Source: Iodidimonas muriae (lineage in GTDB: Bacteria; Pseudomonadota; Alphaproteobacteria; Sphingomonadales; Rhodothalassiaceae). Taken from it: 64,000 bases of DNA. Shown in pieces: positions 16,248-25,340 of this stretch (position 1 is its first letter; every line of letters starts with the position of its first letter). A program made the translations under genes and the position numbers. The notes under the pieces are model-generated. The model searched no databases. It was not told where the DNA came from and worked only from the letters and a program-made list of their open reading frames with translations. The stretch covers positions 62,001 through 126,000 of the forward strand of contig NZ_BMOV01000008.1 in the NCBI RefSeq assembly GCF_014647255.1, in the 5' to 3' direction.

Positions 16248-17066
16248 ATGCCTGACGAGTGTGGGCGGCTGGTGGTCGTTGGCACCGGCATGGTTCTGGG
16301 AGGCCAGATTACGGCGATCGCCAAAAGCGAGATTGTGAACGCGGATCATGTATTCTGCCTGGTGGATGGCTTATGTGAACAATGGTTGTCGGGGCTCAAC
16401 CCATCTTTGACCAGTCTGCAAACGCATTATGCGCAAGGCAAATATCGTCCGCAAAGCTACCGCGATATGGTGGATGCTGTAATAAAGGCGGTACGCGCCG
16501 GACAATCGGTGTGTCTGGTGGCTTATGGCCATCCCGGTATTTTTGCCTGCGTTCCCCATTGGGCAATCAAGGCGGCGCGTGATGAAGGGTTTGAGGCGCG
16601 TATGGAGCCGGGCATTTCTACACAGGATTGTCTTTATGCCGATCTTGGGCTGGACCCCGGCACCCATGGCAGCCAAAGCATGGAAGCGACACAATATCTG
16701 ATCTACTGCAACCGCATCGATCCGGCAAAACTCCTGATATTGTGGCAGGTGGGCCTGGCCGGTGAAATCAGCCTTACGCACTTTGAAACCGACAGGGCGC
16801 GTCTGTCTTTGTTGGTGGAAAAGTTGATGGCCGATGGCTATGGCATGGATCACGAGGTGATCATTTATGAAGCGGCCATGTTGGCCATGATGCCGGTACG
16901 GATGGAGCGGATTGCACTGTCCCGATTGCCCGATTCCCGGCTGAACGGCATTTCCACGCTGGTGATCCCGCCTGCTTTTGAATTGAAACCGGATCAGGCG
17001 ATGCAGGCGCGGCTTCGTGCTTTGGGGCCTTTAAAGACAGACGATATGGATGCCGCTGGTTCTTGA
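16248..17066 (+). CDS. Borosin peptide backbone alpha-N-methyltransferase (SonM-like)
   Basis: A 272-residue tetrapyrrole-methylase-fold enzyme closely resembling SonM, the stand-alone methyltransferase of the split borosin system. SAM-binding features: VVVGTGMVLGGQIT (residues 9-22), LVAYGHPGIFA (90-100) and MEPGISTQDCLYADLGLDPG. Tyr61, Arg67, Tyr71 and Tyr93 sit at the exact spacing of OphMA Tyr66, Arg72, Tyr76 and Tyr98 (a constant offset of five; OphMA numbers from memory). The enzyme is expected to methylate backbone amides in the core of the 74-residue peptide encoded upstream, as a dimer. GGAGGC precedes the ATG. Cobalamin-type tetrapyrrole methylation is less likely because no cob or hem genes are near and the borosin motifs are complete. 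Confidence 0.88.
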   Translation: MPDECGRLVVVGTGMVLGGQITAIAKSEIVNADHVFCLVDGLCEQWLSGLNPSLTSLQTHYAQGKYRPQSYRDMVDAVIKAVRAGQSVCLVAYGHPGIFACVPHWAIKAARDEGFEARMEPGISTQDCLYADLGLDPGTHGSQSMEATQYLIYCNRIDPAKLLILWQVGLAGEISLTHFETDRARLSLLVEKLMADGYGMDHEVIIYEAAMLAMMPVRMERIALSRLPDSRLNGISTLVIPPAFELKPDQAMQARLRALGPLKTDDMDAAGS

Positions 17067-17076
17067 TCAGGAGCGA

Positions 17077-17574
17077 TTATTGTCGGCGGGATGCTTGGCC
17101 CTTGGCTAGCGCCATTGGCTCATTTGCTTTCAAATATTCGCGGCGCACCTGAATGGCTTTTGTGGCCAGAAAAATTTCCACCAAAAACAGCACAAGTCCT
17201 CCGATCAAAAGACTCATGGCCAGAATGAACAGGGGCGCAACCGTATTTGCGAAATCAAGGGTCAGGAGATTGGAAATGAACAAAACCATCACCACCACAC
17301 AGACAAAAAGCGCCGAGGTGGTGCACAGGCTGATGGCCCCCTGAACCACGCGCATACGCCGGTCCAATGTTCGCAATTCTCTGCGGCTGCGGGTTTTTTC
17401 CTCATCATCAAGGGTGGGAAAGGCAGCTTCCAAAACCCGGGCGCGATCAATCACGCGGGCAAGGCGCAAAGCCAGAACATTGAGTATGGCCCCGATCCCC
17501 GCGAGCAAAAACACAGGGGCCACCGCCAGTTGAATGATACTGGCAATTCCGAGAATATCTTGTGGGTGGTCCAT
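17077..17574 (-). CDS. DUF2721 membrane protein
   Basis: A 165-residue protein of the DUF2721 family. Three hydrophobic helices are visible: IASIIQLAVAPVFLLAGIGAIL near the N-terminus, then SALFVCVVVMVLFISNLL and APLFILAMSLLIGGLVLFLVEIFL. Between them is a charged segment rich in Arg/Glu (LRTLDRRMRVVQGA). Function of the family is unknown. ATG 17574 with AGGGACC upstream is preferred; a GTG at 17610 would add 12 residues. It is converging on the borosin methyltransferase, only 10 bp away tail to tail, and follows the PAS gene on its own strand. Confidence 0.8.
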   Translation of the reverse strand: MDHPQDILGIASIIQLAVAPVFLLAGIGAILNVLALRLARVIDRARVLEAAFPTLDDEEKTRSRRELRTLDRRMRVVQGAISLCTTSALFVCVVVMVLFISNLLTLDFANTVAPLFILAMSLLIGGLVLFLVEIFLATKAIQVRREYLKANEPMALAKGQASRRQ

Positions 17575-17628
17575 TCTGGTCCCTAGTCGCAACGCCTGTT
17601 GATCCGGCACTCTTTAAGAGAATGAATG

Positions 17629-18177
17629 TTATTCATCCAAGGTCTTGGGAAGGTCGGGCACGCCGCTCCCCAAGTCAATCGGCGTGACGATCATCTGTTC
17701 CATTTCAATATTGGATTCATGGACAGTCGCGGAATAGCCTTCAAGTGCGGTTGCCCGATGATAGGCCAAAAGAAAACGAAGGGTGCCTTCTTTATCTGCA
17801 AGCGGCAGATATAGAGAGGACATGGTCCGCTTCAACCCCGTCGGGTACCGCGCGACATAGTGGCAATGGGCCGCGCAGGGAAGATGAAAAATGGCTTCAA
17901 GCCAGTCGCTGATAAATGTTGCGCTATTTGGATCAAGACGATCGAAAAGATTGATCCCGGATGAAAGTGTTGTGAACCTTTGCAAGATATCCGAGCCGAT
18001 GAGCCGGTATATATAATTCTCTTTTCCGGTGCGTTCCAAAATGGAAACATCGGACAAAACGGTTTTGAACTTCACCGGATTAAGGTGGCTCTTTTGTGGG
18101 ATTCCACCATCGGCCCCCCGCAAGGACATCCAGTAATTGAAAAGAACATCAAGGGGGGATTGTAGCCAAGGAGCCAT
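17629..18177 (-). CDS. PAS domain protein (PAS_5 type)
   Basis: A 182-residue cytoplasmic protein resembling the PAS_5 family (PF07310), common in alphaproteobacteria. The characteristic stretch NPVKFKTVLSDVSILER followed by YIYRLIGSDILQRF is at residues ~33-67. No output domain is present, so it may sense or dock to another protein. It is transcribed away from the S10 peptidase gene (200-bp divergent gap) and sits 54 bp upstream of the DUF2721 gene, probably as an operon. Ligand and partner are unknown. Confidence 0.75.
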   Translation of the reverse strand: MAPWLQSPLDVLFNYWMSLRGADGGIPQKSHLNPVKFKTVLSDVSILERTGKENYIYRLIGSDILQRFTTLSSGINLFDRLDPNSATFISDWLEAIFHLPCAAHCHYVARYPTGLKRTMSSLYLPLADKEGTLRFLLAYHRATALEGYSATVHESNIEMEQMIVTPIDLGSGVPDLPKTLDE

Positions 18178-18377
18178 GATCAGTACTTAAAAAAGAGAGG
18201 GCGCATTATTATCGGTTAAGTTTTTGTCCAGAAAGTGCAGTATTACGGTTCGCGGCTAATATTAGCATCGGTTGGGCACTATGTCAGAAGGCTATGTTGT
18301 TGTCTAGAGAGCGTTTCTTGCCAGTTTGGTCATGAAGCCTTTATGTTTGTTGACTGTCAATTTTATAGGGGGTTGGA

Positions 18378-19898
18378 ATGATTAAAAAATGGGCTATGGC
18401 CGGGCTTTTGCTTTGTTTGGTGGCGCAGACAGGCTGGGCGCAAAAACGTGCATCGGATGAGTCTGACAAGGCCAATATGGCTGCGCCAAAGCAGTTTGTG
18501 ACCGAACATAGCGGCCGGTTCAATGGCAAGAGCATCAGCTATCAGGTGGTGGCCGGGGAAACCTATATCCGCGATGATGAAGGCCAGCCGACGGCCTCTT
18601 TTTTCAATGTGGCCTATCTGGCAAAAGGGGGGGCTGCCTCTAAAAAACGGCCCGTAACCTTTTTGTTCAATGGCGGGCCCGGCTCTGCTTCTTTATGGCT
18701 GCATATGGGGGCTTTTGGTCCCAAGCGGGTGGTGGTGCCAAGTGATGCAAAAGATGATGGTGCGCCGCCTTATCCGGTTGTCGATAATCCCGATACCATT
18801 CTTGATGTATCGGATATGGTGTTTATCGATCCGGTGGGCACCGGCTATAGCCGCGCTTTGGGTGAGAAAAGCAACGCGGATTTTTACGGCGTTCGTCAGG
18901 ATGCCGACTCCATCGCCGCCTTTATCCATCAATGGATTTCCGATAATGGCCGTTGGAATTCACCAATTTATATCGCGGGCGAAAGCTATGGCACCTTGCG
19001 CATGGGGCCGCTTCTGGATGCTTTGGGCGGGCGCCGGCACCAGATTGGCGTGAATGGCGTGATGCTGATTTCCGCTGTTCTGCATTATCAGAACAGCCGG
19101 TTCAATCAGGGAAATATCATGTCTTATGTGAGCTTCTTGCCCACCTATGCCGCCACCGCCTGGTATCATGATCAATTGCCGCAAAAGCCGGAAAACCTTG
19201 AAGAATTTCTGGATGAGGTGCGTGATTTCGCCCGCAATGATTATGCAACGGCATTGATCGCCGGCACGCGGCTGGACCCGCAAGAGCGCCAGCGGATTAT
19301 TTCGAAGCTTCATGCTTATACCGGGCTGAAAACCGATTGGCTGGATAAGGCGAATATGCGGATTCAGGTGTTCCGGTTCTTCAAAGAACTGATGCGCGAT
19401 GATCGTCAGGTGGTGGGGCGCCTTGATAGCCGCTATCTGGGGGAAGAGCCCGATGCTGTGGGGGAATTTTATGAAACGGACCCAGCATCGGCCAGCATTG
19501 GCAATGCTTATGTTGCGGCTATCAGCGATTATTTCCAGACGGATCTTGGGGTGCGCATGGACCGGCCCTATTTTGCCTCTAGCCCCGATGCCTTCCGCAA
19601 ATGGGATTGGAAATTGGGGGATCGCGCTCCCAATGGCGGGCGGTTCATCAATGTGGTGCCGCAGATCGGCCAAGCCATGCGCTATAACAAGGATATGCGT
19701 GTGCTGGTAAGTGCGGGATATTTCGATTTCGCCACGCCGTTCTTCGGCGCGGAGAATGCCTTATCGGAAGTCGGGCTGGTGCCTGAACGCATTCACTATG
19801 ACTATTATCGCGCGGGCCATATGATGTATCTTCACGATGAATCCCGCGATCAGTTTCTCAAGGATATCCGGGCCTTTATCGAAGAAGGCGCACATTAA
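18378..19898 (+). CDS. Secreted serine carboxypeptidase, peptidase family S10
   Basis: A 506-residue exported peptidase. Signal peptide MIKKWAMAGLLLCLVAQTGWA ends near residue 21. The oxyanion region FLFNGGPGSASLWLHMG and the nucleophile motif IAGESYGTLRMG identify family S10. The later VSAGYFDFATPF and YRAGHMMYLH supply the expected Asp and His of the triad. Bacterial S10 enzymes are periplasmic or extracellular and trim C-terminal residues, often at acid pH. ATG 18378 follows AGGGGGTTGGA. It lies 1.3 kb beyond the borosin methyltransferase but is separated by two opposite-strand genes, so a role in that pathway is not supported. Confidence 0.88.
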   Translation: MIKKWAMAGLLLCLVAQTGWAQKRASDESDKANMAAPKQFVTEHSGRFNGKSISYQVVAGETYIRDDEGQPTASFFNVAYLAKGGAASKKRPVTFLFNGGPGSASLWLHMGAFGPKRVVVPSDAKDDGAPPYPVVDNPDTILDVSDMVFIDPVGTGYSRALGEKSNADFYGVRQDADSIAAFIHQWISDNGRWNSPIYIAGESYGTLRMGPLLDALGGRRHQIGVNGVMLISAVLHYQNSRFNQGNIMSYVSFLPTYAATAWYHDQLPQKPENLEEFLDEVRDFARNDYATALIAGTRLDPQERQRIISKLHAYTGLKTDWLDKANMRIQVFRFFKELMRDDRQVVGRLDSRYLGEEPDAVGEFYETDPASASIGNAYVAAISDYFQTDLGVRMDRPYFASSPDAFRKWDWKLGDRAPNGGRFINVVPQIGQAMRYNKDMRVLVSAGYFDFATPFFGAENALSEVGLVPERIHYDYYRAGHMMYLHDESRDQFLKDIRAFIEEGAH

Positions 19899-19993
19899 AA
19901 CCGGATCGTGAAAGAGACCGGTCATCCTCTGCCTGCCTTTTCCATCAGTGATGCGAAGGGGCGGGCGGGGGCGACATATGGAAAGAGACGTTT

Positions 19994-20368
19994 ATGCGCC
20001 ACACCCTTTTAAAGTTGTTTCGGCGCCTTGTGACTGTGGCCGTTGCCCTTAATATTATTTTCGGGTCGCTTTATCCGGTCACGTCTTCCCTTGAGCTTAA
20101 TATTTCCGACAAGCTTCAGCATTTTGTTGCTTATTTCATTCTGGCTTTTGTTCTGGGGCTTTCTTCACGGCCACTTACATGGCGTCTTTTTTATCTGGCG
20201 TGCGCGGCGGGCCTTGGCGCTTTGATTGAAATTATCCAACCCTTTGTGGGCCGCCAGATGGCCCTTGACGATTTCCTGGTCGATCTTCTGGGCGTGGCTG
20301 TGGGCGGCGTTCTGGGTGTTTTGGTCCGGCCCGTTTTGGTGCGTTGGCTGGAACCGGATGCTGTATAA
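19994..20368 (+). CDS. VanZ-like family membrane protein
   Basis: A 124-residue protein with four hydrophobic helices in the VanZ-like pattern. SDKLQHFVAYFILAFVLGL holds the conserved Asp-Lys-x-x-His motif of the family, and GALIEIIQPFVGRQMALDDFLVDLLGVAVGGVLG is the equally typical second half; the quoted segments run from residue ~38 to 110. The family is poorly characterised outside teicoplanin resistance. It sits 95 bp after the S10 peptidase and before the EF-hand gene on the same strand. Confidence 0.8.
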   Translation: MRHTLLKLFRRLVTVAVALNIIFGSLYPVTSSLELNISDKLQHFVAYFILAFVLGLSSRPLTWRLFYLACAAGLGALIEIIQPFVGRQMALDDFLVDLLGVAVGGVLGVLVRPVLVRWLEPDAV

Positions 20369-20464
20369 ACGCAGGATTGGTTGTGTGTGGCACGTATCAC
20401 AACAGATGGCGGCAAATGCACAGGGTATGGTCGCTTCATCCATTTGATTGCGAGGAGAGAATTT

Positions 20465-20911
20465 ATGAAAAAGACCTATAAAGGGCTGATTTTGGGCGGC
20501 ATCGGGCTGGTTTTTGCCAGCGGTGTTTCCTTGGCTGCCCACCATGGCGACAAGGGTCACGGCATGAAAAAAGACATGGCTGCGGCGATGTTGAAAAAAC
20601 TGGATGCCGATAAAAATGGCAGCGTTGAATGGGCCGAAATGGAAGCCTTTCACAAGAAACGCTTTGAAGCGGGTGATAAAGACGGCAATGGCAGCCTGAC
20701 TCTGGAAGAAATGAAGGCGGGCCATAAAGCGATGCGCGAACAACAGCGCAAGGATCGTCAAGACCGCATGTTTGATAAGCTGGATGCTGATGGCGACGGG
20801 GTGTTGAGCCGGGAAGAAATGCGCACATTCCAAAAACGCGGCGATATGGACCGCGATCATAAGAATATGCGCAAGCACCATAAGGATGATGACGGGCGTG
20901 GCAAGCGCTAA
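20465..20911 (+). CDS. Periplasmic EF-hand calcium-binding protein
   Basis: A 148-residue exported protein. A signal peptide runs to about residue 27 (GVSLA/AHH). Three EF-hand loops are readable: DADKNGSVEWAE, DKDGNGSLTLEE and DADGDGVLSREE, each with Asp/Asn/Gly at the expected ligand positions and a Glu at position 12. The N-terminal HHGDKGHG and the C-terminal Lys/His/Asp-rich tail are low-complexity. The frame extends upstream to 20381, but ATG 20465 with GAGGAGAG upstream starts the signal peptide. Probable role: calcium binding or calcium-regulated envelope function; the partner is unknown. Confidence 0.85.
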   Translation: MKKTYKGLILGGIGLVFASGVSLAAHHGDKGHGMKKDMAAAMLKKLDADKNGSVEWAEMEAFHKKRFEAGDKDGNGSLTLEEMKAGHKAMREQQRKDRQDRMFDKLDADGDGVLSREEMRTFQKRGDMDRDHKNMRKHHKDDDGRGKR

Positions 20912-21018
20912 GCCTTGAATTTATTCACAAGGCAATGCGGCGTAAAATCCTGACCCATATTCGGGCGGTCGGGATGCTCTAGGGGCTGGCGTTCAAATAT
21001 GAGCGCCAGACTGGAAGG

Positions 21019-23271
21019 TCAACCGCCGGGCATGGTGGGGGCGGTTTCATTGGACAGCGGCATGATGAAGGGCAATTCGGGCAAAGGCTTGGGCCGGGGC
21101 ATATATCCATCCGGTCCGGCCTTTCGTCCACGCTGGAGAAAAGATGTCAGCGTGATTGCCTTGTCCCCACCATCGCTTTCGGCCACCTTATCGCTCAAGC
21201 GCAGGGCATAAACCGGTGCAGCTTCCAGAACCCGCTGAACATAATTGCGGGTTTCGCTATAGGGGATCATTTCGATCCAATCGATGGGATCAATCGTCTG
21301 AATACGGGGATCTCCATAATCGTTCAGCCAACGCGATACCGATCCCGCTCCGGCATTATAGGCAGCCAAAGCCAGCATGGGAGCGCCATCATAGCGCTTT
21401 AAAAGCTGTACAAAATAGGCGCTACCCAATTCCAGATTATAAGCGGGATCGCTGAGCAGCCTTTCCCGGGAATAAGGTTTTTGAAGCTGGCGGGACATAC
21501 GGTTGGCGGTGGCCGGCATCAATTGCATCAACCCAAGCGCCCCCACATGGCTGATGGCTTTGGGGTTGAACTGGCTTTCCTGGCGGGCAATGGAAAGAAT
21601 AAGGCTGTGGCTGTCTGGTCGGGCATCGGCAAGGGCAATCACCGGATATCCGTTTTCCACCATGATGGCACCGTCCTTCACGGAGGCTTTGGCGGCAATC
21701 ACCCCCATTTGCGGCCGTTCCAGTTCTTGGCCAAGTTTGGCTGCCAAAATATTCTGTTCCGGGGTGTCGGCCTGCTGTGCCAAATGGCGCACAAACAAAC
21801 CCAATAGATACTCTTGCTCCATTTTGGCCAAAATGCGGGCAGCTTTTACCAAAGGATTTTGCTCGAACAGGGTGCGGGCCTGTGGGCTTGGCTCAAGAGG
21901 GCGGGTCTTGAGTGCGTTCAAATCATCGCCCAAACGGTCTACCGCCAATTGGCCGTAAAACACGGTGGGATAAAGGGCCGCCGTTTCATACCAGCGTCGC
22001 GCCAAAGCTGGATCGTTCATCGCTTCGGCGGCGCGGGCCGACCAATAGGCACCACGTGCCAAACTGACAGGAAGGGTCACAACGGAATTCAGGGTCTGGA
22101 AATGTTCCAAAGCCTGTGCCGGACGGTCTTTGAAGCGCAGGGCAATCCATCCTGCCAGCCATTCTGCTTCGGCAATCTGGGCGCGGGTCCGGCGGGGCAG
22201 TTCATCGGATAGGTCGGTTTCCTGTTGCCCGTCTGCCTGTTTATCATAGCCATCCAATAGGCCATGCTCTGCAGCCAGACGATAAGCGGCATCATACCGC
22301 CCTTCCTTCATGGCACGGCGGGCCTGAAAATGTCGCTCCCGCCACCAGCGATCCGCGCGTCCGATATTTCGGCCATCCACTTCGGTTTCCAGCAAAAGCT
22401 GCTCGGCCCCTTCATTCTTGCCCTTGATGCGCCGCCAATATGCGCGATCATAAACCAGCCCCGCATTGGATTTCAGATGGTCGGGCACCGCCGCAACCGC
22501 ACGATCAACATTATAGGCAAAGGCCATCAAGGCATTGCGGGCCTTTGCCAATGCCTGATAGTCGGGCGGCAACAGCTTCACCAGCCGCATGGCCTGTTGG
22601 CGGGCGCGTTGCCACAGCAGATGATCCACTCGGGCAATATGGTCTTCGGTGCTTAGAAGGGCTCCGTGGCGGGACAGAATCTGGCGCTCTTCCGGGCTGG
22701 AAAGATTGGCCGTGCGCCATCCGGTTTTCAGATGGTGTATGCCTTCCTTTTGCCGTCCGGCCCGCAAAAGGGCCTTGGCATAGTGGATATGGGCCTTTCC
22801 CGATTGGGGCGGATGGGCGTTGAACCATGTCAGAATGTCTTTGTCTGCTGTGGTGGAGCGGATGGTATCCTCAACAGCGCGGCTCAAGGTGTCTGGCAAA
22901 GGCCAATCGCTATGGGTTTGGTAAAACTGCCGCATCTGCGCAAAATCACCGCGGCCACCTTTGATGATGGCAGACCATAAAATCAAGTCGCGCTCAAGAT
23001 CGTCGGCGCTTTTTGGCAAGGCAGCCAAGGCTTTATCAATCCGGCCTTTTGACGCCTGATCGAAGGCCGTGATATAGGCTTGGCCTGTGGCGCCGCGAAG
23101 GAAATGGGCGGGCGGTTCGGGCTTGTCTCTGGGAATGACGGTGGTGGTGGCAGCAGCGGACCGGTGCGCATGGGACAGGGGCAGGATAAAGGCTGAAACC
23201 AGCAGGATCACCCCGAAGCTGTGCAAGCTGGAGGAAAGGATGTGAAAAATCTGCCTTGTCATTGAGCCCAT
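21019..23271 (-). CDS. slt: Soluble lytic murein transglycosylase (Slt-type)
   Basis: About 750 residues. A signal peptide (VILLVSAFILPLSHAHR) near residues 20-37 is followed by a long alpha-helical superhelix (~60-560) of the Slt70 type and a C-terminal lysozyme-like catalytic domain. In the latter, SIARQESQFNPKAISHVGA holds the catalytic Glu, and GLMQLMPATA plus LALAAYNAGAGSVSRW complete the SLT signature. It cleaves peptidoglycan between MurNAc and GlcNAc to form 1,6-anhydro ends during wall turnover. Start is uncertain: ATG at 23271 or 23262. It is divergently placed from dapA with about 208 bp between. Confidence 0.92.
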   Translation of the reverse strand: MGSMTRQIFHILSSSLHSFGVILLVSAFILPLSHAHRSAAATTTVIPRDKPEPPAHFLRGATGQAYITAFDQASKGRIDKALAALPKSADDLERDLILWSAIIKGGRGDFAQMRQFYQTHSDWPLPDTLSRAVEDTIRSTTADKDILTWFNAHPPQSGKAHIHYAKALLRAGRQKEGIHHLKTGWRTANLSSPEERQILSRHGALLSTEDHIARVDHLLWQRARQQAMRLVKLLPPDYQALAKARNALMAFAYNVDRAVAAVPDHLKSNAGLVYDRAYWRRIKGKNEGAEQLLLETEVDGRNIGRADRWWRERHFQARRAMKEGRYDAAYRLAAEHGLLDGYDKQADGQQETDLSDELPRRTRAQIAEAEWLAGWIALRFKDRPAQALEHFQTLNSVVTLPVSLARGAYWSARAAEAMNDPALARRWYETAALYPTVFYGQLAVDRLGDDLNALKTRPLEPSPQARTLFEQNPLVKAARILAKMEQEYLLGLFVRHLAQQADTPEQNILAAKLGQELERPQMGVIAAKASVKDGAIMVENGYPVIALADARPDSHSLILSIARQESQFNPKAISHVGALGLMQLMPATANRMSRQLQKPYSRERLLSDPAYNLELGSAYFVQLLKRYDGAPMLALAAYNAGAGSVSRWLNDYGDPRIQTIDPIDWIEMIPYSETRNYVQRVLEAAPVYALRLSDKVAESDGGDKAITLTSFLQRGRKAGPDGYMPRPKPLPELPFIMPLSNETAPTMPGG

Positions 23272-23404
23272 GCCTGTTGAATTTACTCGCTGTTCCTTAA
23301 CAGAGCTTTTAAAGAGATGCAGAATGAAGCACTGCCCTTGAGAAAAACCCAAGCATGGATGATGTCATGCTGACTTTGGTCAATTGCAACAGCATGGTCC
23401 AATT

Positions 23405-23412
23405 TTAACCAT
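23405..23412 (+). promoter_or_regulatory. Candidate CtrA half-site (TTAACCAT) upstream of dapA
   Basis: TTAACCAT matches the known half-site for the alphaproteobacterial cell-cycle regulator CtrA and lies in the divergent slt/dapA intergenic region. An 8-mer alone is weak evidence. Three further copies are noted in intergenic DNA at 25341, 39455 and 45314. Confidence 0.25.
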
Positions 23413-23479
23413 AACAGGTCAAGAGGCGGCTGTGGATCACAAGATGAAGAAGCCCCTTCAGTTTCGGGAGACTGCACAG

Positions 23480-24370
23480 ATGTTCACCGGTTCAATGACA
23501 GCGCTGATCACGCCTTTTTGCGAGGACCGTGTGGATTATAAAGCCTTTGAAGCCTTTTGTGACTGGCAGATCGCCCAAGGGACATCCGGGCTTGTTCCGT
23601 GCGGCACAACAGGCGAAGCGCCCACCTTATCGGCATCGGAACACTATGATGTCATTGCCGCTTGCGTGTCGGTGGCCAAAGGGCGGGCTCCGGTGATTGC
23701 AGGTGTGGGCACAAACGCCACGGCGCTAACCATTGAACGGGCCAAAGCCGCACAAAAAGCCGGAGCCGATGGGCTGCTTGTGGTGGTGCCTTATTATAAC
23801 AAGCCCAGTCAGGAAGGGATGGTCTTGCACATCACGGCCATCCATGATGCCTGCGATCTTCCATTGATTATTTATAATATTCCGGGCCGGTCGGCGGCGG
23901 ATATGCATGTGGAAACGCTGGCGGCCTTATCAAAGCTCGATCGGGTTGTGGGGCTAAAGGATGCCACGGGCGATCTGGCGCGGGTGGCCCGTCAAAGGCT
24001 TTTGTGCAAGAAGGGCTTTGCCCAGCTTTCCGGTGAAGACGCAACGGCGGTGGGCTTTAATGCCATGGGTGGTGTGGGCTGCATTTCGGTGACTTCGAAT
24101 ATCGCCCCCGCTTTATGCGCGCAACTGCAAGCAGCCTGTGCGGCCAATGATTATGAAACGGCGCTTTTGTTACAAGATCGGCTGAGCGACCTGCATCAAG
24201 CGATGTTTTGTGAAACCAGCCCGGCACCGGTGAAATATGCGGCGCATCGTTTAGGCCTTAGTAAGCCCGACCTGCGTTTACCCCTTGCTCCTTTGTCCGA
24301 GGCAGGAAAACACGTGGTGATACAGGCAATGGACAATCTGGGGCTTTCACTGGAAGGACATTCGTCCTAA
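23480..24370 (+). CDS. dapA: 4-hydroxy-tetrahydrodipicolinate synthase
   Basis: A 296-residue TIM-barrel lyase that condenses pyruvate with aspartate semialdehyde, the first committed step of lysine and meso-diaminopimelate synthesis. Diagnostic motifs: CGTTGEAPTLSASEH (substrate threonines), VVVPYYNKPSQEGM, the active-site Tyr in IIYNIPGRSAAD and the Schiff-base Lys in VVGLKDATGD. Length is normal. The frame opens upstream at 23384, but ATG 23480 follows CGGGAGACTG and gives the standard MFTGSMTALITPF start. It is followed after 9 bp by smpB, an arrangement common in alphaproteobacteria. Confidence 0.97.
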   Translation: MFTGSMTALITPFCEDRVDYKAFEAFCDWQIAQGTSGLVPCGTTGEAPTLSASEHYDVIAACVSVAKGRAPVIAGVGTNATALTIERAKAAQKAGADGLLVVVPYYNKPSQEGMVLHITAIHDACDLPLIIYNIPGRSAADMHVETLAALSKLDRVVGLKDATGDLARVARQRLLCKKGFAQLSGEDATAVGFNAMGGVGCISVTSNIAPALCAQLQAACAANDYETALLLQDRLSDLHQAMFCETSPAPVKYAAHRLGLSKPDLRLPLAPLSEAGKHVVIQAMDNLGLSLEGHSS

Positions 24371-24379
24371 ATAGGTTTG

Positions 24380-24850
24380 ATGGTAAAGCAAGATCTTAAT
24401 GGGCGTCACGTGGCGGAAAACCGCAAGGCGCGCTATAATTATGCGGTGGAAGACACCTTTGAAGCGGGCATTGTCCTCACGGGGACGGAAGTGAAGGCGC
24501 TGCGCAAAGGGACGGCCAATATTGCCGAATCTTATGCTGAAGAGAAAAATGGCGAGATATGGCTGATCAACGCCCATATCGACGAATTTTCCCACGGCAA
24601 TATCCATAATCACGAGCCGCGCCGCCCCCGCAAACTGCTTTTGCACCGCAAAGAGATCAACAAAATTACCGGCGCATTGCAACGGGCAGGCATGACTCTT
24701 GTGCCGTTGAAAGTCTATTTCGATAATAATGGACGCGCCAAAATTCTTGTGGGGCTGGCCAAAGGGAAAAAGGCCCATGACAAGCGCGAAGATATCAAGC
24801 AGCGCGATTGGGATCGGCAAAAGCAGCGGTTGTTGAAGGACTTTGGATAA
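24380..24850 (+). CDS. smpB: SsrA-binding protein
   Basis: A 156-residue SmpB. It binds tmRNA and brings it to stalled ribosomes for trans-translation. The conserved OB-barrel start [29 protein letters not shown], the middle [15 protein letters not shown], and the basic C-terminal tail ([20 protein letters not shown]) that folds into the mRNA channel are all present. The quoted parts match the full-length family. ATG 24380 is used; a TTG three bases upstream could also be read. It is 9 bp after dapA and probably co-transcribed. Confidence 0.97.
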   Translation: MVKQDLNGRHVAENRKARYNYAVEDTFEAGIVLTGTEVKALRKGTANIAESYAEEKNGEIWLINAHIDEFSHGNIHNHEPRRPRKLLLHRKEINKITGALQRAGMTLVPLKVYFDNNGRAKILVGLAKGKKAHDKREDIKQRDWDRQKQRLLKDFG

Positions 24851-24883
24851 GATTTGCGGGCGGCATAGTGGCGGATATGCGCT

Positions 24884-25276
24884 TTAGCCACGTTCATCCC
24901 TGTCGCCGGTATCCAGCAACTGCTCCGATAAATCCTGTGCGGTTTCCAGCAAACGCAGGCTGGCTTTATAGCCGGCTTCCGCTGATTTCATCTCTACAAT
25001 TTCACCGATCAACGACACATTGGGCGCTTTTACCAACCCGGCTTCATTGGCATCGGGGCTGTCGGGCTGAAATGCAGGGAATGAAGCCGGAGAGACAGGG
25101 CTTGTAAGGGCAACCACACCGGATCCATTGGGGGCTGGCGATAAAACCGTACGCCGGGGCTGGAACACCGTGTCCCGATTTCCGGTGCTGTTGGCATTGA
25201 CGATATTTTGTGCCGATGTTTCAAGGCGTTGTTGGTTTGCCATCAGGCCGCTTAGGGCTGTTGTAACGATTTTCAT
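24884..25276 (-). CDS. Flagellar basal-body rod protein, FlgC-like (orphan)
   Basis: A 130-residue protein with the two conserved ends of flagellar rod/hook proteins. The N-terminal rod motif is ALSGLMANQQRLETSAQN with IVNANSTG, and the C-terminal one is VEMKSAEAGYKASLRLLETA. The size (about 130) fits FlgC rather than FlgF or FlgG. The middle is variable and Pro/Ser-rich. No other flagellar gene is in the window, so this is an orphan relative to the usual flgBC-fliE cluster. ATG 25276 is chosen because it starts the rod motif. A TTAACCAT sequence on its coding strand lies about 65 bp upstream, suggesting CtrA control. Confidence 0.75.
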   Translation of the reverse strand: MKIVTTALSGLMANQQRLETSAQNIVNANSTGNRDTVFQPRRTVLSPAPNGSGVVALTSPVSPASFPAFQPDSPDANEAGLVKAPNVSLIGEIVEMKSAEAGYKASLRLLETAQDLSEQLLDTGDRDERG

Positions 25277-25340
25277 CCCCGGATCCTTTCTGCCAGAATC
25301 CGGATTATAATGCCTTGAGATCAACAGCATCTAAAGAAAG

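Noticed and set aside
16248-17066. Cobalt-precorrin or siroheme methyltransferase
   Set aside because: Same fold, but no tetrapyrrole genes nearby and the catalytic Tyr/Arg spacing plus the adjacent precursor fit borosin enzymes.
18378-19898. S10 carboxypeptidase as the maturation protease of the borosin
   Set aside because: Two opposite-strand genes and a separate promoter region lie between; the only link is distance of 1.3 kb.
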